Shown: piece by piece, positions 1 to 8,235 of the stretch
Position numbering within the stretch: position 1 is the first letter of the stretch
Layout: every line of letters begins with the position of its first letter
Assembly: GCF_016919065.1 (NCBI RefSeq)
Contig: NZ_JAFFQA010000019.1
Location: forward strand, 1 to 64,000
Reading direction: 5' to 3'
Source: Desulfobulbus rhabdoformis
GTDB taxonomy: Bacteria > Desulfobacterota > Desulfobulbia > Desulfobulbales > Desulfobulbaceae
Length of the DNA stretch: 64,000 nucleotides
The notes under the pieces: model-generated
What the model saw: only the letters and a program-made list of their open reading frames with translations
Databases searched by the model: none
What the model was told of the DNA's origin: nothing
Position numbers and translations under genes: made by a program

Positions 1-72
1 TATGGTAATCTTTTCCATCCGTGCGATATCTCTCTTGCGTGTTTTTACGATGGTTGTAATTTGATTCGCCAT
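1..72 (-). CDS. N-terminus of an unknown protein, cut by window edge
   Basis: The first 24 codons of a minus-strand gene are visible; the rest lies left of the window. The ATG at 72 is preceded by an excellent ribosome-binding site (AAGGAGGCGTC), so translation from here is credible. The visible residues (MANQITTIVK, then a basic stretch) match no family I recognise. It is transcribed in the same direction as the transfer operon to its right but is separated from it by other genes. Confidence 0.5.
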   Translation of the reverse strand, partial: MANQITTIVKTRKRDIARMEKITI

Positions 73-136
73 GACGCCTCCTTGTAAGTTACTGTTTTTC
101 TTACAAAAAGGCGAAAATCGCTAACTCATTAATATG

Positions 137-277
137 TCACGATAAATTTAGATTTACCCGATAATTTTTATAAAAGTTTACGAAAGCTGAATACATTTTG
201 TCTGCTATTACTGGGTTTGCGGCTGCACCGGGAATTGCTGTTGTGATAATAAATAAAAACATACAAGGTAATTTCAT
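137..277 (-). CDS. Very small predicted exported protein (46 aa)
   Basis: An ATG at 277 with a strong Shine-Dalgarno (GGAGG, six bases upstream) opens a 46-codon frame ending in TGA at 137. The N-terminus (MKLPCMFLFIITTAIPGAAA) looks like a signal peptide: one Lys, a hydrophobic core and a small-residue AAA end. This leaves a mature peptide of about 26 residues beginning NPVIADK, rich in Tyr, Phe, Asn and Lys. It could be a secreted peptide or the front remnant of a larger exported protein cut by a nonsense mutation. I do not recognise it. The signal-like N-terminus together with the good RBS argues against chance. Confidence 0.45.
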   Translation of the reverse strand: MKLPCMFLFIITTAIPGAAANPVIADKMYSAFVNFYKNYRVNLNLS

Positions 278-778
278 ACAACCTCCATTGAATTAATATC
301 ATTAAAGTGCATACAACGAATGTTTGAAAATAAAAATCACCCAGGACAACACTCAGCATTAAACATGCATAATTATGTATGACATCTTGCAATTATTAGA
401 ATAAGTGCATGGAAATATTTTATATGTTATTTTTTTAAATAAACTATAAACTGGTAAAAATGTAAATTTATTTGAATACGGATTAATGGTTAAAAAAAAG
501 GTAGGGAGTGGATAGATTATATATTATCAACTGCCAATTTATTGGCATAGCCAATACTACGAGTAACTCGTTGAAGAAAAAACAATAGTCAATATTCTTC
601 AAATAGTTAGCTCCTGACAGGAGACATGTGAACTCAGGCTAAAATGTGATGCGCCTCCTATTGTTCTATGATAAAGTGCCCTGGTATTAAATGCTCGGAG
701 AAAACAACTTATTTAATCATTTTTGACTTGTATAATGTTAATTTTATGTCATATGTACCTTGTCGGTCTATGCGATGG
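278..778. other. A+T-rich gap without a recognisable gene
   Basis: About 500 bases of A+T-rich sequence between the small exported peptide and the end of the ATPase/STAS-like gene. I see no frame with a start site, no tRNA-like fold and no strong terminator. The part next to position 277 should hold the promoter of the small peptide. Confidence 0.4.
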
Positions 779-2041
779 TTAAGCACTGGTATTATCGTCT
801 AATATATAGTCAATTGTTTCACGGATCTCAGGCTCAGAATTTACAACCTTAATCCTCTTGTAGGATTGCATTCCCAAACGTTTTATAGGGGTGGCCAGTA
901 ATGCGCTTAAAAAGCTATGCGGGGCAGAAGCAACCCCCTGAAAGTCTATCAGGATGGACTTTCCTTCTTCTATAGACGGCAACAACCTACTATCTCTAAA
1001 TGAAATTGCTTCCTGTTTATTTTCAGCATATGGTCCAAAAAAATTCAGCACACTAATAATGAATGTCTCTTTCTCGTCAGCCTGATCAGCTTCTTTGAGT
1101 TCCTTCGAGGCCGAAGATCTAATTTCAGACATTAAGCTGTGAAGGTTTAATCCTTCTCCTAGATCAAGATTTAAACTCACAAGCACTAGAGTTCCTGGCC
1201 AAATTTCTTGTAGAGGGGTGATGGTTGTATCTGTAGGTGAAATATGAACAAGGCCATCGCCTGAAACAACATGCATATCTGCATTCAAACGACGTATAAT
1301 GTTGCTGGATATGTATAAACCAACACCAGCATTGTCTTTGCTTTTATATGGGTCAACTCTGCCAAAAGTCCCAGAAACTTGATATTTTAAGGATTCTAGA
1401 ATGGCCTCGCCGTGACTTTCAAAAGGTGGATAAGCTTGTTCAAGGTGAGATTTGATGCCCATGCCAAGATCAGCAACGATAAACTGCAATTGCCTTTTAT
1501 TTTTATACCAAGTAAATTGTATGATTGATGGTATTTTTGTATGCCTCCTATCCTGGCAGACGATTCTTGGCCCATGCTCAAGAGTATTATAGAGGAGTTC
1601 ACTGATTACATATCTAAGAGTCTTTTCATATTCAACATTAAAATCTTGAGTGTACGACTCTGTTTTTGAAAGTGCTATTGCAAAATCTTTCTGGTGTCTG
1701 ACAGCAATGAGAGGTTTATATTCGTTTCCATTGAAGTTGGTATTGTTATTTTTTAATACATGATGCCATCCTTTCGCCCCCATAAGCTGCCACATCTTGG
1801 TTGCCCCTTCCATATTGTAACTATACTGAAACTCGATAAAACAATTATTGAGCCTCAAATGCCAAATGTATAGAGTTAGGAGAGAAAGTGCCTGATAATT
1901 TGCTCTAAAACATGAACTAAAATCAATAAGTACAGTTTGTTTTTCTAATGTCCAATTAAAAATATTTAATACTCTGTCAAAATTGTACGTCCCGTGATCA
2001 TTAAATGAAAATTTATTTGGTATTTTTATTATTGTATTCAT
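779..2041 (-). CDS. Histidine-kinase-like ATPase flanked by STAS-like domains (DUF4325 type)
   Basis: 420 aa. The first ~90 residues look like a STAS-type fold (FSFNDHGTYNFDRVL, then TVLIDFSSC). The middle (about 130-270) is a GHKL/HATPase domain: N-box-like SELLYNTLEHGP, VADLGMGI as the G1 box and NAGVGLYISSNII as the G2 box. The last ~100 residues read as a STAS-like DUF4325 domain (LNFFGPYAENKQEAISFRDSR, then SILIDFQGV). There is no dimerisation/phosphoacceptor His helix and no membrane segment, so it resembles anti-sigma/anti-anti-sigma style regulators rather than a sensor kinase. Such proteins are often found on mobile elements; the target is unknown. It stands alone downstream of the transfer-operon terminator and has a weak RBS. 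Confidence 0.6.
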   Translation of the reverse strand: MNTIIKIPNKFSFNDHGTYNFDRVLNIFNWTLEKQTVLIDFSSCFRANYQALSLLTLYIWHLRLNNCFIEFQYSYNMEGATKMWQLMGAKGWHHVLKNNNTNFNGNEYKPLIAVRHQKDFAIALSKTESYTQDFNVEYEKTLRYVISELLYNTLEHGPRIVCQDRRHTKIPSIIQFTWYKNKRQLQFIVADLGMGIKSHLEQAYPPFESHGEAILESLKYQVSGTFGRVDPYKSKDNAGVGLYISSNIIRRLNADMHVVSGDGLVHISPTDTTITPLQEIWPGTLVLVSLNLDLGEGLNLHSLMSEIRSSASKELKEADQADEKETFIISVLNFFGPYAENKQEAISFRDSRLLPSIEEGKSILIDFQGVASAPHSFLSALLATPIKRLGMQSYKRIKVVNSEPEIRETIDYILDDNTSA

Positions 2042-2580
2042 TTCTTTACATTTATTAGCTTGTTACACATACAGAAGAGTGTTTAAAATAGCTATTGATA
2101 TAATTTTTTTCTCAATGTCAACCAGATTACGAAACGAAATAGCCTTCTAAAATCAATAAAATATAGTTTTTTGTTTAAAGTTAGCTAGATCTTTTCAAGT
2201 TTTGAGTATCCCTAACCAAATGAGAATGTAAACTTGGGTCAAACCACGATAGTTTAGATCAATCTCACCGTCCTCAGATAACCGCGCTCATCGGTCAACA
2301 TTCTTCCAATAATCCATGACTTCCAGAACACCCTTACTGAATGTCCAGCACAACGCAATCTATTATGATCTTATGCAACTTTTTCTCTCTAACACCCAAA
2401 AGCTATCTGTACAACATCTTGAAAGCACAGTTTTTTTAAAAAATTCTGACAAACCCACAACGTAGTACCTTTCCCCCTTCCAAACCCATTTAAAAAAAGC
2501 GGGGAAGAATTTACTTTTTCCCCTGCCATTTACGACTTTAACCTAGCCAGTAATATAGTAGTTGCAACTTTTTCTATCTC
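2042..2580. other. Gap between ATPase gene and transfer operon
   Basis: About 540 bases, A+T-rich. The right end holds the terminator of the transfer operon (listed separately). The left end should hold the promoter of the ATPase/STAS-like gene. No convincing reading frame was seen. Confidence 0.4.
2492..2523 (-). terminator. Rho-independent terminator of the transfer operon
   Basis: On the minus strand the arms GGGGAA and TTCCCC form a hairpin followed by GCTTTTTTT. It lies about 60 bases after the stop of the lytic transglycosylase gene, so it closes the transfer operon. Confidence 0.7.
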
Positions 2581-3279
2581 CTAAAAAATTTTCTTAGGGA
2601 TCCGCTTTACGAACGGATCAGCTCGGCCTCCTTGCCATGAACTACTTTGTAATTTTGAATTACTCCTGGACACAATCAATGGTGCTTGGCCCCTTTCCTT
2701 TTCATCAACGACCGATTTGCTTATCCCTTTCGGTTTCCGATCAGTGAATGAGGACAGGGTACCAGGTTCTGTTGCTTTTGGCGCCCGTCCCTTGGCCAGA
2801 GCGCCCTTGACCATTTCAGCATACCTTCGCCCCTTGTTCTCATTGGGAGAGTGATAGGCTCCTATCGCCTCCCAGGTCTGGCCGTGGTGGCCAATCTCCT
2901 GTTTTAGGATCCATGATCCCAAATATATATTTGCCAACGGGTCAAAGGCTGCTTCCAAAGGAATCCCGTACTTCTTGAGCCAGAAATTATTCACCTGCAT
3001 TATTCCTGAATCAAAGGAACGGCCTTGAGCTTTAGCCTGCCTGGCCATAGCTAGAGCCATCTCTTTGGAGATAAACTTATGCCCCTTTCCTTCAATGTTG
3101 AGTGACCAGGGATGGGTACCGCTTTCGACGTCGGCAATGGCCTGCGTCCAGGCAACCGGAACACCCCAGAACTGCGCCGCCTCTTCAAACATGGTATCCA
3201 TCGACAATACCTGCTCAGCATGAGCAGGTATTGATATCACTCCCCCCAAGAGCAACATTACCAGCACCTTAAATCTCAT
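2581..3279 (-). CDS. VirB1-like lytic transglycosylase
   Basis: 232 aa. A signal peptide (residues 1-21, ending PAHA) directs it to the periplasm, where it would cut peptidoglycan to let the transfer channel through. The SLT-fold domain covers about residues 40-165, with the catalytic Glu at about residue 52 in ADVES. GIMQVN and AIGAYHS are the usual goose-lysozyme-like motifs. The basic, low-complexity C-terminal ~70 residues are not conserved. The start ATG overlaps the stop of the ArdC-TraC gene (ATGA), which indicates translational coupling. It is the last gene of the transfer operon. Confidence 0.85.
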   Translation of the reverse strand: MRFKVLVMLLLGGVISIPAHAEQVLSMDTMFEEAAQFWGVPVAWTQAIADVESGTHPWSLNIEGKGHKFISKEMALAMARQAKAQGRSFDSGIMQVNNFWLKKYGIPLEAAFDPLANIYLGSWILKQEIGHHGQTWEAIGAYHSPNENKGRRYAEMVKGALAKGRAPKATEPGTLSSFTDRKPKGISKSVVDEKERGQAPLIVSRSNSKLQSSSWQGGRADPFVKRIPKKIF

Positions 3280-5645
3280 CGTTCAACCTCAACGACTTGA
3301 GCTTTTACCTGCTTCGCCACCGCTTTGATTCCCCGTGATTTGTGCAGGTCGTTAAAGTCTGTATATCTTCTCAGGATTTCCTCCTGGTTAAATTTTGGTA
3401 CCGCCACAGTGGCACCTATTGCCTCTGCTGCTTCATTCGCCCTTTTCAGCCCCACGTTGCCAATGGGGGTGCCACCGATTTGCTTCACCAGGTGATGATC
3501 GTTATCCGCGCATACAGTGATTTCTGCATCTGGATGTTGTTCTCGCAAGATCTCAGCAACTGGCTGGAGATTATGGGCCGTAAAGGTCGCAACAACTGTC
3601 TGTCCTGTGGCCATATGAATGCTCGCTGCCGTCGCGTATCCTTCGGCAAGAAAGATCTCCCTATTATCTAAATGATCCGAAGATGGAATCACCAAGGCAG
3701 CACCTTGTTGAGGGCAGCCTGATTCAAACCTCTTCGCCCCGTTTGGCTCGATCCACTGGAGTGTTTGAATGCGACCAGTGCGAAGATCAAATCCGGGAAT
3801 GAGCAAATTGCCCCGGTTATCCTGCCTGAGCCCGTACCCCTCGACTCCTTTGTCTTGGAGGTATATATGCTCGTTCGCTGGTATTGCATTCATCCATTTA
3901 GCGTATGCTTTTTTCTGGGCCTTCACGCGTTGCTCTTGGAGCTGCTTTTCTCTCTCAGCTTTTCGAACCTGGACTTCTGCTTGTAGCGCCTCCTTCTCTG
4001 TTTCAGTGAGCGTATGCCCCGTTGCCACCCATTTGACATGTTCACCGGTTTTGTAATTTTGGGCCCAACCATTGGGACGTCCATCTTCATACCCACAATA
4101 GGCGCCATCCTTCGCTCCAGGTTTTCCCGATTCCACTGGGACACGATGAATCCTACCATCAAGAATTGGCTCCTCCACTTTCAAACCTGCTTGTTTAAGT
4201 CGTTCGGAAAATTCCTGGACCGGTGGCATGCTCGGCATGGCACTGACTACCTCTCTCTCAGGCAACCAGGCAGACAACGGAACTAGATCCGTGCCCTCAG
4301 GTGCAAACCAACGTTTCACCTCGCTATCCCACCTTGCCCCTGCCTTTTTCGCTTTGTTCTTTTCTTTATAGGGAACATTCAAATAGGTCTTTGAAGCGGC
4401 CACCAGGCAGGTTTCTTGAGCGGCATCGTCTTGGGCAAGGAGTTTATCCGAGCGATCATAGCCAGCCATGAAGCTCTCTTTCATCTCTTTTGGGGGCGGA
4501 TATTCCAGACCATCGAATTTGAGCGTAAATTTTGTATGATCCACGAAGTCATGATCCTGGCTGGCCAACACATAAATATTCTTATCGTCTTGATACTCGC
4601 AGTGTAATGGTCCCTGCCGATGGGTGGCGCACATAACCCGATAGGCAGATCCGGCCTCCTGCGCGGTCTCGTATTCCTGATATACTTTTGGAGTTGCCCC
4701 GCTGATGATAAAAACGCCTGCATCCTTTTCCGTTTTCTCAACTGTCTTTTCATGTTCCAGATTCATCACGTACTCCTTGATTTTCTCCGCGTCACGACAA
4801 GCTCGCATGATCTCCTGGGGATCCTTTTTGAGAACACTCACCCAACTCTCGACATAGGAAACATGTTGATTGGGCTGGTGAGGCAGGCCTAGCTCCTGAC
4901 TGAGCATCCAGGAAGCAATCTCGGCCCGCAATTCCTCCTTTGCGTATCGCTCGGATCCATACGGCCCGAACTCTCGATCCATTCGCTCGGGATGCCCGGT
5001 CCAATGCCCCAGCTCATGCAACGCCGTGCTGTAGTAGTCACCTGCCTCGGGAAAATTCTCTTTTGATGGTAAATGAATGTCGTCGGTGGACATCCGGTAA
5101 AAGGCGCGGTCTGCCTGATCATGGATAATCGTGGCTCCTGACTCGTCTAATATTTCCTCTCCCTTCTGGAGTGGATCCCAGGTAAGCTCCGGCTCTTCAT
5201 ATGGTGGGATATCGTGCCCATCAAGCGTCTGCAGTTGGCTTGCATGAAACACCGAAAATACGTGCAGGCGTGGACGTTCCAGCTGAACGGTTTCCTTTTT
5301 CTCTTCACCGTTTTCATCCATTACGGGGCGACCAGATTCATCGAGCACAGCTTGCCGATCCGTCCATTGCCAGAACACCACCTTCTGTGACTTTGAGCCC
5401 TTCTTGACCCGCCATTCCTGTTCATTGGCCTGTTTAAAGGTCAGCCAACGGGGATCGGCAAAACCATGGCGAGCCAACATGATAGTATTCACCCCTCTAT
5501 AGACCGTTCCGGAGATAGGATTGACAGGACGATGAAACTCTCCTGCTTTCCAGGGCTTCTGCCAGGGAGCTGTCCCCTTTTCCAGTTCCTCGATAATGCT
5601 TTCGGTGAAGGTTTCCGCGATACTTTTGCGCTCAGATTTCTTCAT
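3276..5645 (-). CDS. ArdC-type antirestriction protein fused to TraC-type primase
   Basis: 789 aa from the ATG at 5645, chosen because AAGGAGG stands six bases ahead; an upstream TTG at 5660 lies inside that RBS. Domains in order: an ArdC N-terminal ssDNA-binding domain (1-135); a metallopeptidase-like domain with HELGH at 210-214 (zinc ligands His210 and His214, catalytic Glu211) followed by HPERMDR; a DUF5710 domain near 420-465 (YLNVPYKEK, then AGARWD); and a C-terminal Toprim primase region (about 590-780, with LAEGYATAASIHMATG and VCADNDHH). ArdC proteins protect incoming DNA from host restriction, and RP4 TraC is a primase sent into the recipient. The fusion would deliver both activities together; that role is inference. 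Confidence 0.85.
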   Translation of the reverse strand: MKKSERKSIAETFTESIIEELEKGTAPWQKPWKAGEFHRPVNPISGTVYRGVNTIMLARHGFADPRWLTFKQANEQEWRVKKGSKSQKVVFWQWTDRQAVLDESGRPVMDENGEEKKETVQLERPRLHVFSVFHASQLQTLDGHDIPPYEEPELTWDPLQKGEEILDESGATIIHDQADRAFYRMSTDDIHLPSKENFPEAGDYYSTALHELGHWTGHPERMDREFGPYGSERYAKEELRAEIASWMLSQELGLPHQPNQHVSYVESWVSVLKKDPQEIMRACRDAEKIKEYVMNLEHEKTVEKTEKDAGVFIISGATPKVYQEYETAQEAGSAYRVMCATHRQGPLHCEYQDDKNIYVLASQDHDFVDHTKFTLKFDGLEYPPPKEMKESFMAGYDRSDKLLAQDDAAQETCLVAASKTYLNVPYKEKNKAKKAGARWDSEVKRWFAPEGTDLVPLSAWLPEREVVSAMPSMPPVQEFSERLKQAGLKVEEPILDGRIHRVPVESGKPGAKDGAYCGYEDGRPNGWAQNYKTGEHVKWVATGHTLTETEKEALQAEVQVRKAEREKQLQEQRVKAQKKAYAKWMNAIPANEHIYLQDKGVEGYGLRQDNRGNLLIPGFDLRTGRIQTLQWIEPNGAKRFESGCPQQGAALVIPSSDHLDNREIFLAEGYATAASIHMATGQTVVATFTAHNLQPVAEILREQHPDAEITVCADNDHHLVKQIGGTPIGNVGLKRANEAAEAIGATVAVPKFNQEEILRRYTDFNDLHKSRGIKAVAKQVKAQVVEVER

Positions 5646-5796
5646 CAGCCCCTCCTTCAATCACATCAGCCAAATCCTCCTCGCTGAAAAACGCCCCCAT
5701 GTAGTCAGCGACATCCGGATCAACCGGAATCCCCAGACCTGGGTTTTCCAAGGCCTGCTGTTCCACTTTCAGTGCTGCTGCTTTCAGATATTCCAT
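5632..5796 (-). CDS. Small TraD-like conjugation protein (54 aa)
   Basis: A 54-codon gene in the gap between traF and the ArdC-TraC gene. The ATG at 5796 lies 11 bases after the traF stop, with GAGGA upstream; the TGA at 5632 overlaps the start of the next gene by 14 bases, so the three are packed as one translational unit. The product is acidic, with the core ENPGLGIPVDPDVADYMGAF followed by SEEDLAD. Small acidic proteins of this kind, annotated TraD in IncP-like elements, sit at this spot. Their function is not established. No membrane segment or signal peptide is present. Confidence 0.65.
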   Translation of the reverse strand: MEYLKAAALKVEQQALENPGLGIPVDPDVADYMGAFFSEEDLADVIEGGADEEI

Positions 5797-5807
5797 GAGC
5801 TTTTTCC

Positions 5808-6317
5808 TCAAAAGGTGATGACCGGTTCAACCGGCCTCAAAGAAACGATCGGCACCAGACCGAAGTATCGGCTGTCAAAGCTGCCGTCGTGGTGTTGCGA
5901 AAGAAGGAGCGCTTTTCCAGGGGGAATAACTCCAGAGGCGAGATGAGATGGCGGCATGACACGTCCTTGCCTGTCTCTGCCGAGAATTTTTGTATGTGCG
6001 AGAACCTGCCCATTGACCATGACCGCGTTGCCGCAAAAGCTAACGCTGTCCCCAGGCATACCGTTGACCACTTTCAGAAGTGGTCTGAGCCCGGAAGGAC
6101 AGGATCCTGAAGCCAAATATCTTCGATCATGCGCTAGTTGAACGAATTCGGGATCCTCGAGACAAAAAGCTACGGCCTGCCCCCGATACAGTGACTCGTG
6201 CGTGAGTCGGTACACACCAACGGGAAGCGAGGGCGTCAGGTTGAGTCGAAAACCAAGCTGCCAAGAGACAAATCCAAAAATCAAAGCGCAGAAGCTAATC
6301 GCACAGAAACTTTTCAT
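5808..6317 (-). CDS. traF: TraF-type signal peptidase / pilin cyclase
   Basis: 169 aa from the ATG at 6317 (GGAAG upstream). Peptidase family S26C: an N-terminal membrane anchor (residues 5-22), Ser30 in TPSLPVGVY as nucleophile and Lys82 in LLKVVNGMPGD as general base. In RP4, TraF trims the TrbC prepilin and joins its ends to make a circular pilin; a TrbC is encoded in the same operon, so the same job is likely here. The start lies 23 bases inside the 3' end of traG. Longer upstream starts would run through traG in another frame and are not needed. Confidence 0.88.
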   Translation of the reverse strand: MKSFCAISFCALIFGFVSWQLGFRLNLTPSLPVGVYRLTHESLYRGQAVAFCLEDPEFVQLAHDRRYLASGSCPSGLRPLLKVVNGMPGDSVSFCGNAVMVNGQVLAHTKILGRDRQGRVMPPSHLASGVIPPGKALLLSQHHDGSFDSRYFGLVPIVSLRPVEPVITF

Positions 6318-8235
6318 AGTCGGCTTCCGTAATGCCAGGCCTGGTCGATTGCTGTGGTTGCTCCAGTGCATTCCCCTGATAGAGACTGTCGGACCTTGCT
6401 GGGGGAAGGATTCGAGAACGGCTAGAAAATACCGGATCAAGAAAGTACAGAATCTGCTGGCCGTAGATGGGCGATTGCCCTGCGGTGAAGATCAACATAT
6501 CTCCTGGCGCGGTAACCTTGCCTGAAGCATCTTTTTCTGCTCCTGGCAGGCGAAGGCATTCATCCGGAGTGAGCAGCGGCCTGGAGGTTTCGTTGATACT
6601 GATTGAGCGTGACCGACCGCCTTTGCCCCGGCTAATTGAGACCTTCTTGCTGACCACCGTGGTCGTTCCGGTCAACTTGGAGAGGTATTCAGCCGTTTCA
6701 GGCAGGTTGGGCGCGTAGGCGATGCGCACATGACAGTTGGCCATCAGGGCGTTGTCGGCACCGTAGGTGTTATTGAGCTGCTTGGTATCCTGGACAATGA
6801 AGTACCCCTTGATGCCGTAGCCAGCCATGAAGGCAATGGCACGCTCAAAGATCGGCAGCTTGCCCAGTGCTGTGAATTCGTCGAGCATCAACAACAAGCG
6901 GTGGTGGTAGGCAAGTTGGCTGGCACCATCGGCAAAGGTCATCTTCTCGGTCAATCGCCCGAGTAACTGGGTCATGAAAATACGCATCAAGGGACGGAGC
7001 CGGTCGATATCCGCCGGAGCCACCACCAGGTACAAATTGACTGCGGCCTGATGATTCATCAGATCAGGAATACGAAAATCACAGCGGGAGATATTGCGAG
7101 CAACGACAGGATCCCGATAGAGCGCCAGATTGGCGGTGGCGGTCGAGACGACACCGGCCATTTCCTTATCCGCCTTGGCGAGCATGCCGCTGGCAGCAGA
7201 GGCACAAAAGGTATGTGCCGCCCTCCCCTGCTCTGCATCCAACTCGGGGAACATTTCCGCCAGCATCGCGCCATGGTCCGTGGCGATAATTTCTTCGAAC
7301 AACTCTTTGGGGCCACCTTCCCGATCCGGATCCTCAAGCATCAGGGAAACATCGTACAGACTGGCCTGCCGGTTCCCCTGCAACCTGGTGGTGATAAGGC
7401 AGTGCAACAAGACGCCACCGAAAAAGCCGCAGGCAGCCTTGTCCCAGTAATCGGGTACCCCCTTGCCATCAGGATCAAGCACCATATTGGCCACCTGCTG
7501 CACATCCGCGATTGCCCGATCTCCCTCAAGCCGGATCTCCTCAAGGGGATTGAAGCAGGCCGTTGCTCCCGTCGAGTCTGCTGGTTCGAAACGGAGCACC
7601 TTGTTCCCCCGAGTCTTGAGGTAACCAGCGGTCAGAGCATAATTCTCGCCCTTGATGTCAAACACTACGCTGGACTGCTCCCAGGCGAGCAGCGTCGGCA
7701 GGATCAGGCCTACGCCCTTACCCGAACGCGTAGGGGCAAAACAGAGCAGATGCTCCGGTCCATTATGACGAAGGTAGAGCTGTGTTTTGGTCGCACTATT
7801 AAACCATCCACCGATATAGACGCCCTTGCTGGAGAGATAACCCATGGCGCGAATCTCCTTGCCGGTGGCCCAGCGCGCTGTACCGTGCAGATCCTTTTTC
7901 CCCTTCGGTGCCTGATTGATTGCCAGGTACAACATGGCGCTCAGTAAAGGCGGCCCCATAAAAAGCAACATGGACCGGTCAGCTAAAGTTTGCACCTCTG
8001 TGGCGTTAAAAATCGTTTTCGGCCAGGTGAGCGCTGTCCAGGGGAAGTACCAAAGGCGGCTGAAGGCAACAAAGGGTGTTCCGAGTATGGGATGATGCCC
8101 GAACAAATTGCCGATTTGTTGCAAGCTCCACATCAGCACCATCAGCCCCCAGAGGAGAAGGAGCAACAGAACCAGCCATCTCCAGAGACGGCTTTGTGTC
8201 TTGCGGCTGAGATGCCCGTACTGTTGCTCAGCCAT
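6295..8235 (-). CDS. traG: Type IV coupling protein TraG (VirD4 family)
   Basis: 646 aa inner-membrane ATPase that brings the relaxase-DNA complex to the transfer channel. Two N-terminal membrane segments (about 20-42 and 88-106) precede the NTPase domain. Walker A is APTRSGKG at 167-174, and the Walker B region is LLLMLDEFTALGK. The sequence GTARWATGKEI before Walker A is typical of the TraG/VirD4 group. The gene overlaps trbI upstream by eight bases and traF downstream. Because T4CPs pair with relaxases, it implies a relaxase gene elsewhere on the element, but none is in this window. Confidence 0.95.
   Translation of the reverse strand: MAEQQYGHLSRKTQSRLWRWLVLLLLLLWGLMVLMWSLQQIGNLFGHHPILGTPFVAFSRLWYFPWTALTWPKTIFNATEVQTLADRSMLLFMGPPLLSAMLYLAINQAPKGKKDLHGTARWATGKEIRAMGYLSSKGVYIGGWFNSATKTQLYLRHNGPEHLLCFAPTRSGKGVGLILPTLLAWEQSSVVFDIKGENYALTAGYLKTRGNKVLRFEPADSTGATACFNPLEEIRLEGDRAIADVQQVANMVLDPDGKGVPDYWDKAACGFFGGVLLHCLITTRLQGNRQASLYDVSLMLEDPDREGGPKELFEEIIATDHGAMLAEMFPELDAEQGRAAHTFCASAASGMLAKADKEMAGVVSTATANLALYRDPVVARNISRCDFRIPDLMNHQAAVNLYLVVAPADIDRLRPLMRIFMTQLLGRLTEKMTFADGASQLAYHHRLLLMLDEFTALGKLPIFERAIAFMAGYGIKGYFIVQDTKQLNNTYGADNALMANCHVRIAYAPNLPETAEYLSKLTGTTTVVSKKVSISRGKGGRSRSISINETSRPLLTPDECLRLPGAEKDASGKVTAPGDMLIFTAGQSPIYGQQILYFLDPVFSSRSRILPPARSDSLYQGNALEQPQQSTRPGITEADYEKFLCD

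Noticed and set aside
168..392. 74-codon minus-strand open frame
   Set aside because: It overlaps the better-supported 46-codon exported peptide in another frame and has no RBS.
7051..7947. 298-codon plus-strand open frame antisense to traG
   Set aside because: It is a shadow of traG; no known motif, no RBS, and composition typical of an antisense frame.
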